DNA of 64,000 nt from Tranquillimonas rosea (GTDB lineage Bacteria; Pseudomonadota; Alphaproteobacteria; Rhodobacterales; Rhodobacteraceae): positions 186,001 through 250,000 of the forward strand of contig NZ_FOGU01000001.1 of assembly GCF_900111315.1 (NCBI RefSeq), in the 5' to 3' direction. The first letter of the stretch is position 1, and the number at the start of each line of letters is the position of its first letter. Of the stretch, positions 1-8,606 are shown piece by piece. The position numbers and the translations under genes are program-made. The notes beneath the pieces are model-generated. The model made no database searches and was not told the origin of the DNA. It saw nothing but the letters and a program-made list of their open reading frames with translations.

Positions 1-515
1 TAGCGCAGCGTGCCGTCGATCCGCGCTCCGGACCCGAACCGCAGGCTCCCGGCGGCGATCCAGACGTCGCCCGACACCGGCGCATCCAGTGTCACGTCGC
101 CTCCCGACAGCACCAGCGCGCCCGCGACTGGTCCCCCGACCCGGACCGTCCCGCCGCTGAGACGGGCATTGCCATCGATCCGCCCCTCGGACTCGGTCTC
201 GACAGAAAAGCCCGCGACGGTCGCGTCCGCGCCGATCGGCGCGGCGAGGCGCAGGCTGCTGCCGACGGCATAGAGGTTGCCCTCGACCGGTTCGGAAACG
301 GTGACGGAAAATCCCGCCAGATGCGCGTCCGCCCCGACCGGCGCGCCCACGCGCACCCCGAAGCCTGCGGCAAAGAGATCGCGCGCGGCCTGCTCGGTGC
401 CGTCGGCGTCGGACCCCGACAGGTAGACATCCTCGCCGGCCGAGAACCGGTCGGCCCGCGCCGCGGTCGCGACGAGCAGAGCGCACAGGACGGAAAGAAC
501 AAGCGTCTTGAGCAT
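1..515 (-). CDS. Exported bactofilin-like beta-repeat protein, partial at window edge
   Basis: The frame opens with ATG at 513-515 behind a strong GGGGGAG ribosome binding site and runs off the left edge of the window, so only about 171 N-terminal codons are seen. It starts with a signal peptide (MLKTLVLSVLCALLVATAARA, cleavage expected after ARA). The mature part is a series of short Gly/Ala/Val repeats such as GAPVGADAHLAGFSV, AAPIGADATVAGFSV and GGPVAGALVLSGGDV, typical of the right-handed beta-helix of polymer-forming (bactofilin-like) proteins. Cytoplasmic bactofilins lack a signal peptide, so this is probably an exported relative of unknown role. The assignment rests on repeat character only. 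Confidence 0.7.
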   Translation of the reverse strand, partial: MLKTLVLSVLCALLVATAARADRFSAGEDVYLSGSDADGTEQAARDLFAAGFGVRVGAPVGADAHLAGFSVTVSEPVEGNLYAVGSSLRLAAPIGADATVAGFSVETESEGRIDGNARLSGGTVRVGGPVAGALVLSGGDVTLDAPVSGDVWIAAGSLRFGSGARIDGTLR

Positions 516-601
516 AACGGACTCCCCCGCATGAAACCTGGAAACCCTAGCCGCGCAACCGTGGCGGCACCTTGACGAGGATCAAGCCGACCCGCGGCCC
601 C

Positions 602-1753
602 TCAGCCCGGATCCCGCCGGACCGGGGCGCTCGTCATCATCGCGAGGCGAACCAGGTCCAGCCGGTTGCGGCAGGCGAGCTTTGCGGTGATGCCGTCGAT
701 CCGCGCCGCCGCGGCGCCCGGCGTGGTGTCCTGGCTTCGCGAGATTTCGGCGGCGCCGGCGCCCTGCACCAGCATGTCGCAGATCGCGAGTTCCTCGGGC
801 GACAGGATCCCGAAGGCCGACAGCCCCTCGCTCGTCAGGATGCCCCGCCGCTCGACGTCGAAGACCAGCAGAAGCGCAAGCGGCGCGTCGACACCGGTCT
901 GCGCGTCGCGCAGCGGCAGGGTGCGGGCGACGAAAGGCACCCCCTGCGAGCGGCGCCGCAGGCTCATGATCAGGTCCTCGGGGCGCGCGGCGGGCCGGGT
1001 CGCGCCATGGATGATGCCCCGCATCCGCGGCCGGTCCTCGGGATGCGTGGCCCCGGCGATCCCGCCGACGTCGGTCAGCCCGTCCCTCTCGGCGGCGAGT
1101 TCGCCGAACTGGCGGTTCGAGACGACGATGCGCCCCTCCGCATCGCAGAAGGCCGCACCGAAATCGAGCGTATCGAAGAAATCGAGCATCGCCTGATAGC
1201 TCCGCACGAGTCTGCGGATCACCCGCCCGGTTTCGAGCGACTTGCCCACGACGCTGAACAGCACGTCGACATTCGCGCGGATGTCGGCGGGCAGCTCTGC
1301 GGTGGGACCGCCCAGATGGCCGCTGGCGATATCGATGACCGGGCCGAAATCGTTGAGCCGCCCGCCGAACCGCCAGCGCGCGCCGGTCACGTTCAGGATG
1401 GCGTCGCGGATCGCATTCGGCGGCAACGCATCATTCGCGCCGAATCCCAGCACCTCGTGCTCGAAGCTGTGGCGATAGGGCGGCAGATCGACGAGCTGCC
1501 CGTAGAGCTCGGTCTCGGCCTGGGGCGCCCGGCCGCCGATCAGGTCGTCGACCAGGTCCATGCCGCCCTCGCGGATCGCGCGGGACAGATGCATGATCGG
1601 GACCTGGCTGTTGGTCGAATCGTACTCGAAGATGAAGAAGGCCGGAAAATCGCTGCTGGCCACGATCCGGTCGCAGACGCCGTCCCATTCCTGGGGCCGG
1701 ACCGCCGCGTCGATTGCACTGCGAAGAATCTCCGCGAATTCGGCACCCCTCAT
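602..1753 (-). CDS. LuxR-type HTH transcriptional regulator
   Basis: This is a 383-residue protein if the second ATG (MRGAEFAEIL) is used; an upstream in-frame start would add nine residues of poor character. The C-terminal 65 residues match the LuxR/FixJ helix-turn-helix layout: ILSPEELAICDMLVQGAGAAE at the start of the domain, then the recognition region and the closing CRNRLDLVRLA. The middle, around FCDAEGRIVVSNRQF, reads like a PAS sensor fold. No response-regulator receiver domain is seen. It is the first chromosomal gene left of the island; attL lies 167 bp upstream of its start, so island insertion replaced its native upstream region. The signal sensed is unknown. Confidence 0.75.
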   Translation of the reverse strand: MRGAEFAEILRSAIDAAVRPQEWDGVCDRIVASSDFPAFFIFEYDSTNSQVPIMHLSRAIREGGMDLVDDLIGGRAPQAETELYGQLVDLPPYRHSFEHEVLGFGANDALPPNAIRDAILNVTGARWRFGGRLNDFGPVIDIASGHLGGPTAELPADIRANVDVLFSVVGKSLETGRVIRRLVRSYQAMLDFFDTLDFGAAFCDAEGRIVVSNRQFGELAAERDGLTDVGGIAGATHPEDRPRMRGIIHGATRPAARPEDLIMSLRRRSQGVPFVARTLPLRDAQTGVDAPLALLLVFDVERRGILTSEGLSAFGILSPEELAICDMLVQGAGAAEISRSQDTTPGAAAARIDGITAKLACRNRLDLVRLAMMTSAPVRRDPG

Positions 1754-1919
1754 GCCACCCCTCGTCCTTGCGCCCCGCAAGGAAACTGCGGCACACCGCC
1801 GCGCCGCGCAACCCGCATGCGCCGCTCTACGTTCGAAGAGGAATGCTCAACACGGATCGTTCACGCTGCCGAACCGAAAGAAGCATCACTGACGAAAAGT
1901 CAGTTATTTCAGGTAGCTA

Positions 1920-1944
1920 GAGAATTTTGGCTCCGGCGGCAGGG
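1920..1944. repeat. attL: left copy of the 25-bp island direct repeat
   Basis: The 25 bp begin GAGAATTTTGGCTCCGGCGG and are identical to 38337-38361; identity stops at both sides (a versus t before, g versus a after). Only 14 nt of tRNA-Asn sequence are present here, so this is an attachment scar and not a tRNA gene. It sits 167 bp upstream of the LuxR-type gene, which marks the chromosomal side. Confidence 0.88.
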
Positions 1945-2027
1945 GCCGGAGACGGAGCCTCGAAGCACTGAAAACGCGACGCTTTTGGAGATCGATTCCT
2001 GTCCGACTCCACAATGTGACATCAGAA

Positions 2028-2044
2028 GTGCCGTAACTTGTGCC
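2028..2044 (+). promoter_or_regulatory. Possible integrase arm-type site pair, left end
   Basis: GTGCC-N7-GTGCC (2028-2032 and 2040-2044) lies 83 bp inside attL. The same motif with the same 7-bp gap and the same strand occurs 79 bp inside attR at 38241-38257. Tyrosine recombinases of this type commonly bind paired short arm sites flanking the core; assignment here is inferred from position and symmetry only. Confidence 0.4.
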
Positions 2045-2160
2045 CCGGCGCAAGAGCGCTGCGAGACGAGGATTGTCGGATCATCGCGACCCTGCTGTTC
2101 GGGGCGCATTTAGGTGCGCGACGGCCGGCACGGACAGCCCGTTCCCAGGGTCTGTGCCCG

Positions 2161-3078
2161 TCATGGCAGCGGAGTCTGATCCGGCGGCTCCTCCGGCTCG
2201 GGCACTGGACAGCCGTCGGGAAGCTCGAGACAGTCGCACTGCTCGTCGACCTTCCGCCCCGCGGCCTCGCCCAGCCGCACGCGCGTCTTCGCGGCTTGGT
2301 CGCGACACTGCTGGATCGTCATTTCGCTCGGGAGCTTTCTCTGCTCCACCACGTAGGAGCAGGCTCCGGAGACGATGCCAGGGACCGCGGGCTGGATGCC
2401 CGACCTCTCCCGCAAGGTCTCCATGTCCGATGCGGTGCGGCACGCATCACGCAGCTCCAGGGCCGTGACCCCCAAGATTGTCGCTACGCCGAGTATGGGC
2501 ACGCTCTCCAGAGGGATCGCCCCCACATTACGGGCCGCATTGGTCGCGGCACGCCGCGTTATCCGAGCCGTCACCCGGTCGACGCGACGCATCTGCGTCG
2601 CGAGGTGGTCTTCAGCCGTGCGGAGTTGGCTGCCGAGGCGCCCGACCCTGTCCGACAATTCGTCGTTGGCGGCGGAAAGTCCCCGAATTCTGATGGCACG
2701 ATCCGCTGCCAGCTGTTCAGCGCGACGCGCCCGATCCTCGATCTCGACCTTCTCGGCCGAAAGCTTTCGATTCTCCTGCGACAAACCGTCGATCCTGACC
2801 GCACGCGTCTCTGCCAGTGTGGAGAGCCGGCGATTTTCGGTGTCGAGGTCGGTTAGCTTCGTCCGGAGCGTCGAAAGTTCCGACGGCGTGGATACCACGG
2901 CGTCCAGCGGCATGAGTCTCGTGAGGCTCAGCATCGCCTCCGCGATCGGCTCCACCGCGAAGGAGAGGATATTGAAGACCAGGAGCGCCAGTATCACGAG
3001 CAGGATAGAGGCCCGCCGGGCCAGCGTCGTCACGGCACGCGCGAGTTTGACCACGGCGCCGTCAGGACGCCGGGTCAC
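2161..3078 (-). CDS. Membrane-anchored coiled-coil protein of unknown function, Zorya-linked
   Basis: This is a protein of about 305 residues. The GTG at 3076-3078 is chosen because it overlaps the upstream ankyrin gene stop as GTGA; an in-frame GTG at 3087 is possible. Residues about 20-45 form one hydrophobic membrane segment (ASILLVILALLVFNILSFAV). Residues about 65-165 are a coiled coil rich in Leu/Glu/Arg (TDLDTENRRLSTLAE, SQENRKLSAEKVEIEDRARR). The C-terminal part has a second weakly hydrophobic stretch and six cysteines, ending in a Pro/Glu-rich tail. I do not recognise the family. It is the last gene of the defence block, translationally coupled to the ankyrin gene, and could be an accessory of the neighbouring Zorya membrane complex. 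That link is inference. Confidence 0.65.
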   Translation of the reverse strand: MTRRPDGAVVKLARAVTTLARRASILLVILALLVFNILSFAVEPIAEAMLSLTRLMPLDAVVSTPSELSTLRTKLTDLDTENRRLSTLAETRAVRIDGLSQENRKLSAEKVEIEDRARRAEQLAADRAIRIRGLSAANDELSDRVGRLGSQLRTAEDHLATQMRRVDRVTARITRRAATNAARNVGAIPLESVPILGVATILGVTALELRDACRTASDMETLRERSGIQPAVPGIVSGACSYVVEQRKLPSEMTIQQCRDQAAKTRVRLGEAAGRKVDEQCDCLELPDGCPVPEPEEPPDQTPLP

Positions 3079-3992
3079 TCGGCGCACCTCTCATGCAGGT
3101 TCCAGTATCGCGCATCCTTCACAAGCGCAGCGTTGCGCTCGTAGAGCATGATCACGGAACGGCCACGCTCGTCTTCGTAGCAGGGCTCGCTCGACGCACC
3201 GAGAAGGCTGTTGAAGACCTCCGGCGACTCCGTGTAGGCCGTTGCCAGCAGGAGCGGCGTTACGCCTTCCTCAGCGCGGGCGTCCGGCGAAGCACCGGCG
3301 TCGAGAAACGCGGAGACAGTTTCGGGCGAGGCGTTCGGGAGTCGCGTCAATTCGTGCAGAGGTGTCTCGCCGTCCTCGTCGGTCGCGTCGACATCCGCTC
3401 CCGCCTGAAGCAGCAGGCGGACCTCGGCGAGCCCGGCATTCTTCGCAGCCAGATGCAGCGGGGTCTGAACCTGCTCGTTCACCGAACCGACCTCGGCCCC
3501 TCCAGCGACAAGTGCCGCCATGATCGCGGCCCCGTCCGGGCGCCGCGCCGCGAGGTGCAATGAAGTCTCCGCACAGGTCCGCAGCGGAAGGCGACAGCTA
3601 TCCGTCGACAGTCTCGCGTTCGGATCGGCCCCCCAGACGATCAGGTAGGATATCACCGCCGCGCTGCTGCCTTCCGCCGCCGCCGTCGCAAGCGGCGTGC
3701 GGTTCTCGGCGGTCGTCAACGCGACATCGGCCCCCTCGGCAAGGAGCGCGCGGACGAGCTCGGCGCCATTGCCATGCGCGGCGGCCAGGTGCAGGGGCGT
3801 CTCGCCCGTGCCGGTGCGCTCGTCGAGCCCGCGGCCGGCGGAGAGGCAGCCGCGAACGTCGCCGGCCGTGGCCGAGCGGTAGAAATCATCGGAAAGCCAC
3901 CCCCGGCATTCATCCGACGCCTCTTCGGCCGTGCAGACCAGGGGCAGAAACAGGAGGGGCAGACTGAACAGGACGCGTCGGAATGCTGGCAT
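3075..3992 (-). CDS. Secreted ankyrin-repeat protein, Zorya-linked
   Basis: This is a 305-residue protein with a clear signal peptide (MPAFRRVLFSLPLLFLPLVCTA, then EEASDEC), so it should act in the periplasm. About six ankyrin repeats span residues 55-275, shown by TPLHLAAAHGNGAELVRALL, TSLHLAARRPDGAAIMAAL, TPLHLAAKNAGLAEVRLLLQ and TPLLLATAYTESPEV. Cysteines are scattered (DECRG, RGCLS, DSCRL, RTCAE), which fits an oxidising compartment. Ankyrin repeats bind proteins; no enzyme domain is present. It follows zorD after 167 bp on the same strand and overlaps the next gene by a GTGA junction. A periplasmic partner or regulator of ZorB is possible but unproven. Confidence 0.8.
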   Translation of the reverse strand: MPAFRRVLFSLPLLFLPLVCTAEEASDECRGWLSDDFYRSATAGDVRGCLSAGRGLDERTGTGETPLHLAAAHGNGAELVRALLAEGADVALTTAENRTPLATAAAEGSSAAVISYLIVWGADPNARLSTDSCRLPLRTCAETSLHLAARRPDGAAIMAALVAGGAEVGSVNEQVQTPLHLAAKNAGLAEVRLLLQAGADVDATDEDGETPLHELTRLPNASPETVSAFLDAGASPDARAEEGVTPLLLATAYTESPEVFNSLLGASSEPCYEDERGRSVIMLYERNAALVKDARYWNLHERCAE

Positions 3993-4159
3993 GATACCTT
4001 TGCAGCTGGTTGTCCCGACAGAGCAATTCCGCTGAGCCCGATTGTCAATTCCTCCGGGTCGAATCGCGGCAATCGCCCCGCCAGCATTCAGCGCCGTGCG
4101 ATCACGGGCCCCACGCTCACCTTGGTCGGGTGCCCCGTGAGCCGCAGCGAACCACCTTG

Positions 4160-7100
4160 TCAGGCGACGACGTATGCGCCGGAGGAATCCGGCGGCGAGG
4201 CCGCCAGACCATCGCGCTCGAACAGCCTGCTCATGGTGTCGGCAACGATATCGCCGCTCCGCCGGTCGTCGCCCTCCTGGCCGAGGCCGGTCTGGAGACC
4301 GGCAAGATCCTCGCGCGTGTCGCCCATCGGCCAGAGCGCCCGGGAGGCCATGCGGCGCTTGCGCTGCATCAGGCTCTGGAGCAGGCAGTCGAAGGAATGT
4401 TCCCGGTAGCCGGGATGGATCGCCAGCGGGACGTGCACCGTGACCGGCCGCGCCTGCCCGATCCGGTGCACCCGGTCGTTGCACTGCTCCTCGACGGCCG
4501 GGTTCCACCAGCGCGACAGGTGGACCACGTGCGTCGCGGCGGTGAGCGTCAGGCCCGTGCCCGCGGCCTTGGGGCCGAGGATCAGCACATCGAACCCCCC
4601 GCCGTCGCCGGTGAGATGCTGCTGGAAGCGGTCGACGATCGCCTGTCGCCGCGGGATCGGCGTGTCGCCGTTGATCACGTCGACGCGGTTCAGGCCGAAG
4701 AAGTGCCTAAGGAGCTCCGCGAACCGGAACTGCATCTCCCGGTGCTCGATGAAGACAAGTGCCCGCTCCCCGGCCGCTGCGACCCGCTCCAGGATGCCGA
4801 TCACCGCTGCCAGACGGGCGCTCATCTCGACGAATTCCCGCGGCGGCGCGACCTGGTGGAGGGACGGGTGCACGGATACCGAGCGTATGTGGTGCAGCAT
4901 CTTCAGCGCTGCGCCCGGCCCTCCGCTGGCGAGTTTCGCCCGCGCCTCATCGTAGGAACTGGACTGCGCCGGCGGCATGAGCCGCGGATGCATCAGCCGG
5001 GTCTTCCCGGGAAGATCCGTCGCGACCTCGTCCTTCAGACGCCTGAGGCCGAGCGGTGGCAGATCCCCACGTGACTGGAACACCCGCGCGTGCAGCTCGG
5101 CCATGTTTGCGACATCCGGCGATCCGTAGCGGCGCCGGAAGTCGGCGCCCGCGCCCAGGGCCCCGGGCGCAAGCCTGTCCATGATGGTCCAGAGATCCAT
5201 CGTCGAGTTCTCGATCGGCGTGCCGGTGAGACCGATCCGGAAGTCGGCATTCATCGCCTCGGCGGCCTTTGAGGCGATGGTATCCCGGTTCTTGATGTTC
5301 TGGATCTCGTCCATCACCAGCGCCGAGAAGCGTATTCCGCCCAGGGAATGCTGGTAGTTGGCAAGCGTTGTGTAGGTGGTCAGTAACCAGTGGCGATGCG
5401 CCCTCCCCTCCCTGACCGCCTCGTCGAGCCAGTCCAGGTCCAGCAGCGGCAGGCCGTTCACGGTCTCCGTCCCTCGCGCGGAGGCGACCTTGTGGCCGCC
5501 GAGAAACGAGCCGTAAAGGCGCGTCAGGTGCCCGAATGATCGCGGCGCAACATGACGTTCGACCTCCGCTTCCCACGTCTTCAGCAGCGACGTCGGCGCG
5601 ACGACGAGGATCGGGCCGCGCTCGGCCGCGATTGACGTCCGCATGTGCGTCTGAAGCCAGGCGAGAAAGGCGATGGTCTGGAGCGTCTTGCCCAGCCCCT
5701 GCTCGTCCGCGTTCAGGATGCCCGGAAGGCCGCCGCACCAGGCGCGCGTGGCCCAGTCGAAGCTGTCGATCTGGTGCGGCCTGAGCGGGGTCACGATCGT
5801 GTCGGGCACATTGCAGGCGACGCCCGGTATCCTCGACGCAAGCTTGGCGCGCCAGGCGACCTCCTCGAAATTGTCGAGCGTGTCGAGGATGATCGGCCGC
5901 GATTGCTCGGTCTCGGGCTCCTCGCCGGGCGTGTCCGGGCTGTCCGGTTCCGCCTCTTGCCGCGACTTCAGAACCGCCTCGACGGCCGCCAGGCGCTCCG
6001 GCGTCACCTGGACCTGCTCGGTCCCGACATGCGCCGGCACATCGCTCCCCGCCACCAGCGTGGCCGCCATGTCGTCGCGCAACGCCTCGAGATCCGGCGT
6101 CGACATCTCCCCGATCGCTTCGGCCACGGCCGCGCTGAACACTTCGGGCAGCCAGGCGGTGCCGCTTCCCTCGATCGGGGTGGCAGGCCGCTCGTAGATC
6201 GTCGTGCCGGTCACCCGGTCGGAATATTCCCGGCTCTCGACGAAGCCCGCCTGCGCCACGCCTGCGGTCATTTCCTCCTGTCCGGCCTCGTCAACGCCGT
6301 CGAAGGCACCTTCCGCCGCCAGGTTCCGGGCGACTGCCTCGGTGATGAAAGCTCGCGGGTTCCGGATGAAGGCCTTGCGTTCCTCGCGCTCGGCCCGCTG
6401 CACCCGCGCGAGTTCCTCGAGCACCGGCCGGCTGCTCGGGTCGACCACCAGGTAGGCGTTGTTGCCCAGCTGATAGGCCGCACGCGCCCCGGTCTGGGCG
6501 AACCGATACTGGAAGACGGCCAGGGCCTCGCCCGAGAGCTCCGCATCCGACTCGCGGACCTCGCCCTCCGCCACGCCACGATCGTCGAGACTGCGCGAGG
6601 AATACGGGACCACTTCGAACTGTCCGAGCCCGTGATCCGGCGCGATGGAGAACCTGTTCGCGATCCGGACCTCAAGCCCGCGCAGGAAGGCGGTCATCGC
6701 CAGGTTCGCCGCCGGCCGGCTTTCTCCGGGAGCGTCAGTCTCCCTCTCGTCCGGCTCAAGCGCGCGGCGGAACGCGGCGAGGATACTCCAGTGCTCCTCG
6801 ACCGGAGCGGCCGGGTCGAGGCCGTCGGCAAGATCCAGTGCCCGTTTCATCCAGAGCGGCAGGCGTCGTTCCCCGTCGGCCGTCGACAGGAACGCGCCGT
6901 TCCGTGGCGGCACGACCCGCCGCCCCGCGTCGCTCCACTCGTAGGCGAGGCGGAAATCCGGCCTGCCAAGCGTTCCGGTCACATCCGTGCGCAGCGTCAG
7001 ATGGACGTCGTCGGGCAGTCCGAGGGCCCGTGCCGAGGCGGAGGACAGGCTGGCCACGGCATCATGCGACGCGCGAATCCGGTCACCGGCGATGTCCACC

Positions 7101-7300
7101 GCCCCCTCGTGCATGTCGCCCCATGCCCGCAGATCGCCGATCGCGAAGAGCAGATCGCGCTGATCCTCCGGCAGGTCGTGAAACGACGTTCGTCTCGGGG
7201 CACTGCCGACCAGCCTGGACAGGAGCCCGCGCCGCGCCTCGGGAAAGCGGATCACGACATGCTCCTGCGTGGCGCTGAAGTGCAGGCGATCATCAGACAT
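4160..7300 (-). CDS. zorD: ZorD, SNF2-family helicase of type I Zorya
   Basis: This is a 1046-residue SNF2-type DNA translocase, close to the usual ZorD length. The N-terminal 480 residues are Zorya-specific. The helicase core begins near 510 with RPHQIDSFDW. Motif I is DEQGLGKT near 533, motif II is MDEIQNIKN near 662 and motif III is GLTGTPIENS. The C-terminal helicase lobe carries AGTGLTLTAATHVVHLSRWW and the arginine-finger region DRVHRIGQARPV near 945. ZorD of known Zorya systems is a cytoplasmic DNA-processing effector. It overlaps the zorC end by 8 nt, so the two are co-translated. All catalytic motifs look intact. The order zorA-zorB-zorC-zorD identifies a type I system; no ZorE HNH nuclease is present. 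Confidence 0.93.
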   Translation of the reverse strand: MSDDRLHFSATQEHVVIRFPEARRGLLSRLVGSAPRRTSFHDLPEDQRDLLFAIGDLRAWGDMHEGAVDIAGDRIRASHDAVASLSSASARALGLPDDVHLTLRTDVTGTLGRPDFRLAYEWSDAGRRVVPPRNGAFLSTADGERRLPLWMKRALDLADGLDPAAPVEEHWSILAAFRRALEPDERETDAPGESRPAANLAMTAFLRGLEVRIANRFSIAPDHGLGQFEVVPYSSRSLDDRGVAEGEVRESDAELSGEALAVFQYRFAQTGARAAYQLGNNAYLVVDPSSRPVLEELARVQRAEREERKAFIRNPRAFITEAVARNLAAEGAFDGVDEAGQEEMTAGVAQAGFVESREYSDRVTGTTIYERPATPIEGSGTAWLPEVFSAAVAEAIGEMSTPDLEALRDDMAATLVAGSDVPAHVGTEQVQVTPERLAAVEAVLKSRQEAEPDSPDTPGEEPETEQSRPIILDTLDNFEEVAWRAKLASRIPGVACNVPDTIVTPLRPHQIDSFDWATRAWCGGLPGILNADEQGLGKTLQTIAFLAWLQTHMRTSIAAERGPILVVAPTSLLKTWEAEVERHVAPRSFGHLTRLYGSFLGGHKVASARGTETVNGLPLLDLDWLDEAVREGRAHRHWLLTTYTTLANYQHSLGGIRFSALVMDEIQNIKNRDTIASKAAEAMNADFRIGLTGTPIENSTMDLWTIMDRLAPGALGAGADFRRRYGSPDVANMAELHARVFQSRGDLPPLGLRRLKDEVATDLPGKTRLMHPRLMPPAQSSSYDEARAKLASGGPGAALKMLHHIRSVSVHPSLHQVAPPREFVEMSARLAAVIGILERVAAAGERALVFIEHREMQFRFAELLRHFFGLNRVDVINGDTPIPRRQAIVDRFQQHLTGDGGGFDVLILGPKAAGTGLTLTAATHVVHLSRWWNPAVEEQCNDRVHRIGQARPVTVHVPLAIHPGYREHSFDCLLQSLMQRKRRMASRALWPMGDTREDLAGLQTGLGQEGDDRRSGDIVADTMSRLFERDGLAASPPDSSGAYVVA

Positions 7301-8606
7301 TGCGCGTCACCCAGTCGGCCCAGGCGGGGATGGAACTGTGTGATTTCGCGTTCCTGGAGCGTCGCATGATCCTGTCGCAATAGTAGTGCTGACCGTAGAG
7401 CGCGGGTGCATCCGGGTCGTCCCGCCGGAAGATGTGCGTTCTGTAGCTGTGGCAGCCGTCGACGACGATCTTGTTGCCGATCCGCATGATCAGCAGCGAG
7501 GTGCTCCCGCCGCGGTCATGCTGGCGGCCGAAGCGGCGGTTGATGTCCGTCGCGCCGGAGCGCAGGAGGTTGCGCTGCGCGTAGTCGCGAGCGGAGCTGC
7601 CGAAGGCGACCCAGGCCTCGTCGATGCGACCGTCTTCGTAGAGCCCGAGCCAGAAATTGCGGCGCGGCGCCCACATGTGGCTGGTCTGGGTTGCCGTCAC
7701 CATGTCGCAGAAGAAGAGCATGTCCTGCTTGGTCAGCCAGCGCAGGAAGATCGCCTTAAGGGTCGCATCGAACGCCGACCAGATTCCGCCCTGATGCGTG
7801 CGCGGATCGTTGTAGACGGAAACGACGAACTCGGTGATCTCGCCGCGGACTTCGTCCGGCGGCATCCTGTCGCCCCAGGCGCGAAGCAGCGCTTCGACGG
7901 CCAGGCCCGCCCCGGCCTGCAAGACGGAATTTCGCGACGGCGCCAACCAGGCGAAAAGCTGGCGCCGCGCGTCCGCATCGCGCAGCTTTGGGGCCAGCAG
8001 ACGCAGGAAATCCCTGTGGGCACACCGTGCCAGGCCCATCGCATGCGGTGACCGGAACCCAAGCGCCTTGAGCGCCGCGTAAGGGTCCTCCGCCGCGAGC
8101 ATCACCTCCGCCACCGCTCCCGGGGCACGCGCCGGCGCGAACAGATCCGGCAAGGCCTCGAGCAGCGCGGCGGAGCGGCGATCGAAGTCCGACCTGCGTC
8201 GAGACAGGGCGTCGGCAAGCATGGTCGTGTGCGGCGATCCCGGGTCGAAGCTTTCGAGGTAGATCTCGACCATGCCCTTCAGGAAGGTCGGGCTGTCCGT
8301 GAGACCCGTCTCTTCGCGATAGAAGGCCCGCACCGGGGCCAGGTCCGGCCGGTCGCGGCGGTCCGCGTCGAACACGGCAACGGCGGCGCTCATGACGCGG
8401 GAGAGCTTCACGTCGGTCCAGGACCAGCGTGTGACCCGCAACAGCATCTCCATGGCGAGAGCCTCGCGATCCTTCGCTTCGGGCACCGCGACCACGTCCG
8501 GCCATCGCGCGACGATGCGCGCCACCGCTCTGTCGAGCGACGTGAGCGGTGGCATGACGCGGGAGGTCAGCGGCGCGCGCTGGCGCATCGCCTCGGAGCC
8601 TCTCAT
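7293..8606 (-). CDS. zorC: ZorC, EH-signature protein of type I Zorya
   Basis: This is a 437-residue soluble protein with no membrane segment. The start (MRGSEAMRQRAPLTS) overlaps the zorB stop as ATGA. The C-terminal third carries the EH-signature features of ZorC: DMLFFCDMVTATQTSHMWAP, then FWLGLYEDGRIDEAWVAFG, then SSARDYAQRNLL, and a closing SLLIMRIGNKIVVDG. ZorC acts with ZorD downstream of the ZorAB membrane complex in type I systems and binds DNA in studied examples. Position between zorB and zorD with overlapping ends on both sides agrees. The family call rests on motif character plus context and is firm because all four type I genes are present in canonical order. Confidence 0.9.
   Translation of the reverse strand: MRGSEAMRQRAPLTSRVMPPLTSLDRAVARIVARWPDVVAVPEAKDREALAMEMLLRVTRWSWTDVKLSRVMSAAVAVFDADRRDRPDLAPVRAFYREETGLTDSPTFLKGMVEIYLESFDPGSPHTTMLADALSRRRSDFDRRSAALLEALPDLFAPARAPGAVAEVMLAAEDPYAALKALGFRSPHAMGLARCAHRDFLRLLAPKLRDADARRQLFAWLAPSRNSVLQAGAGLAVEALLRAWGDRMPPDEVRGEITEFVVSVYNDPRTHQGGIWSAFDATLKAIFLRWLTKQDMLFFCDMVTATQTSHMWAPRRNFWLGLYEDGRIDEAWVAFGSSARDYAQRNLLRSGATDINRRFGRQHDRGGSTSLLIMRIGNKIVVDGCHSYRTHIFRRDDPDAPALYGQHYYCDRIMRRSRNAKSHSSIPAWADWVTRNV

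Noticed and set aside
1920-1944. Partial second tRNA-Asn gene
   Set aside because: Only 14 nt of the tRNA are present and no cloverleaf can form. It is the attL copy of the integration repeat.
572-2113. Long open frame on the plus strand opposite the LuxR-type gene
   Set aside because: It is a shadow of the minus-strand gene, rich in Arg/Pro/His with no domain, and crosses the attL junction. The same holds for 4010-5074, 5645-7369, 17379-19178, 43947-46253 and 57556-60600 on the plus strand and for 49205-50842 and 49942-51924 on the minus strand.
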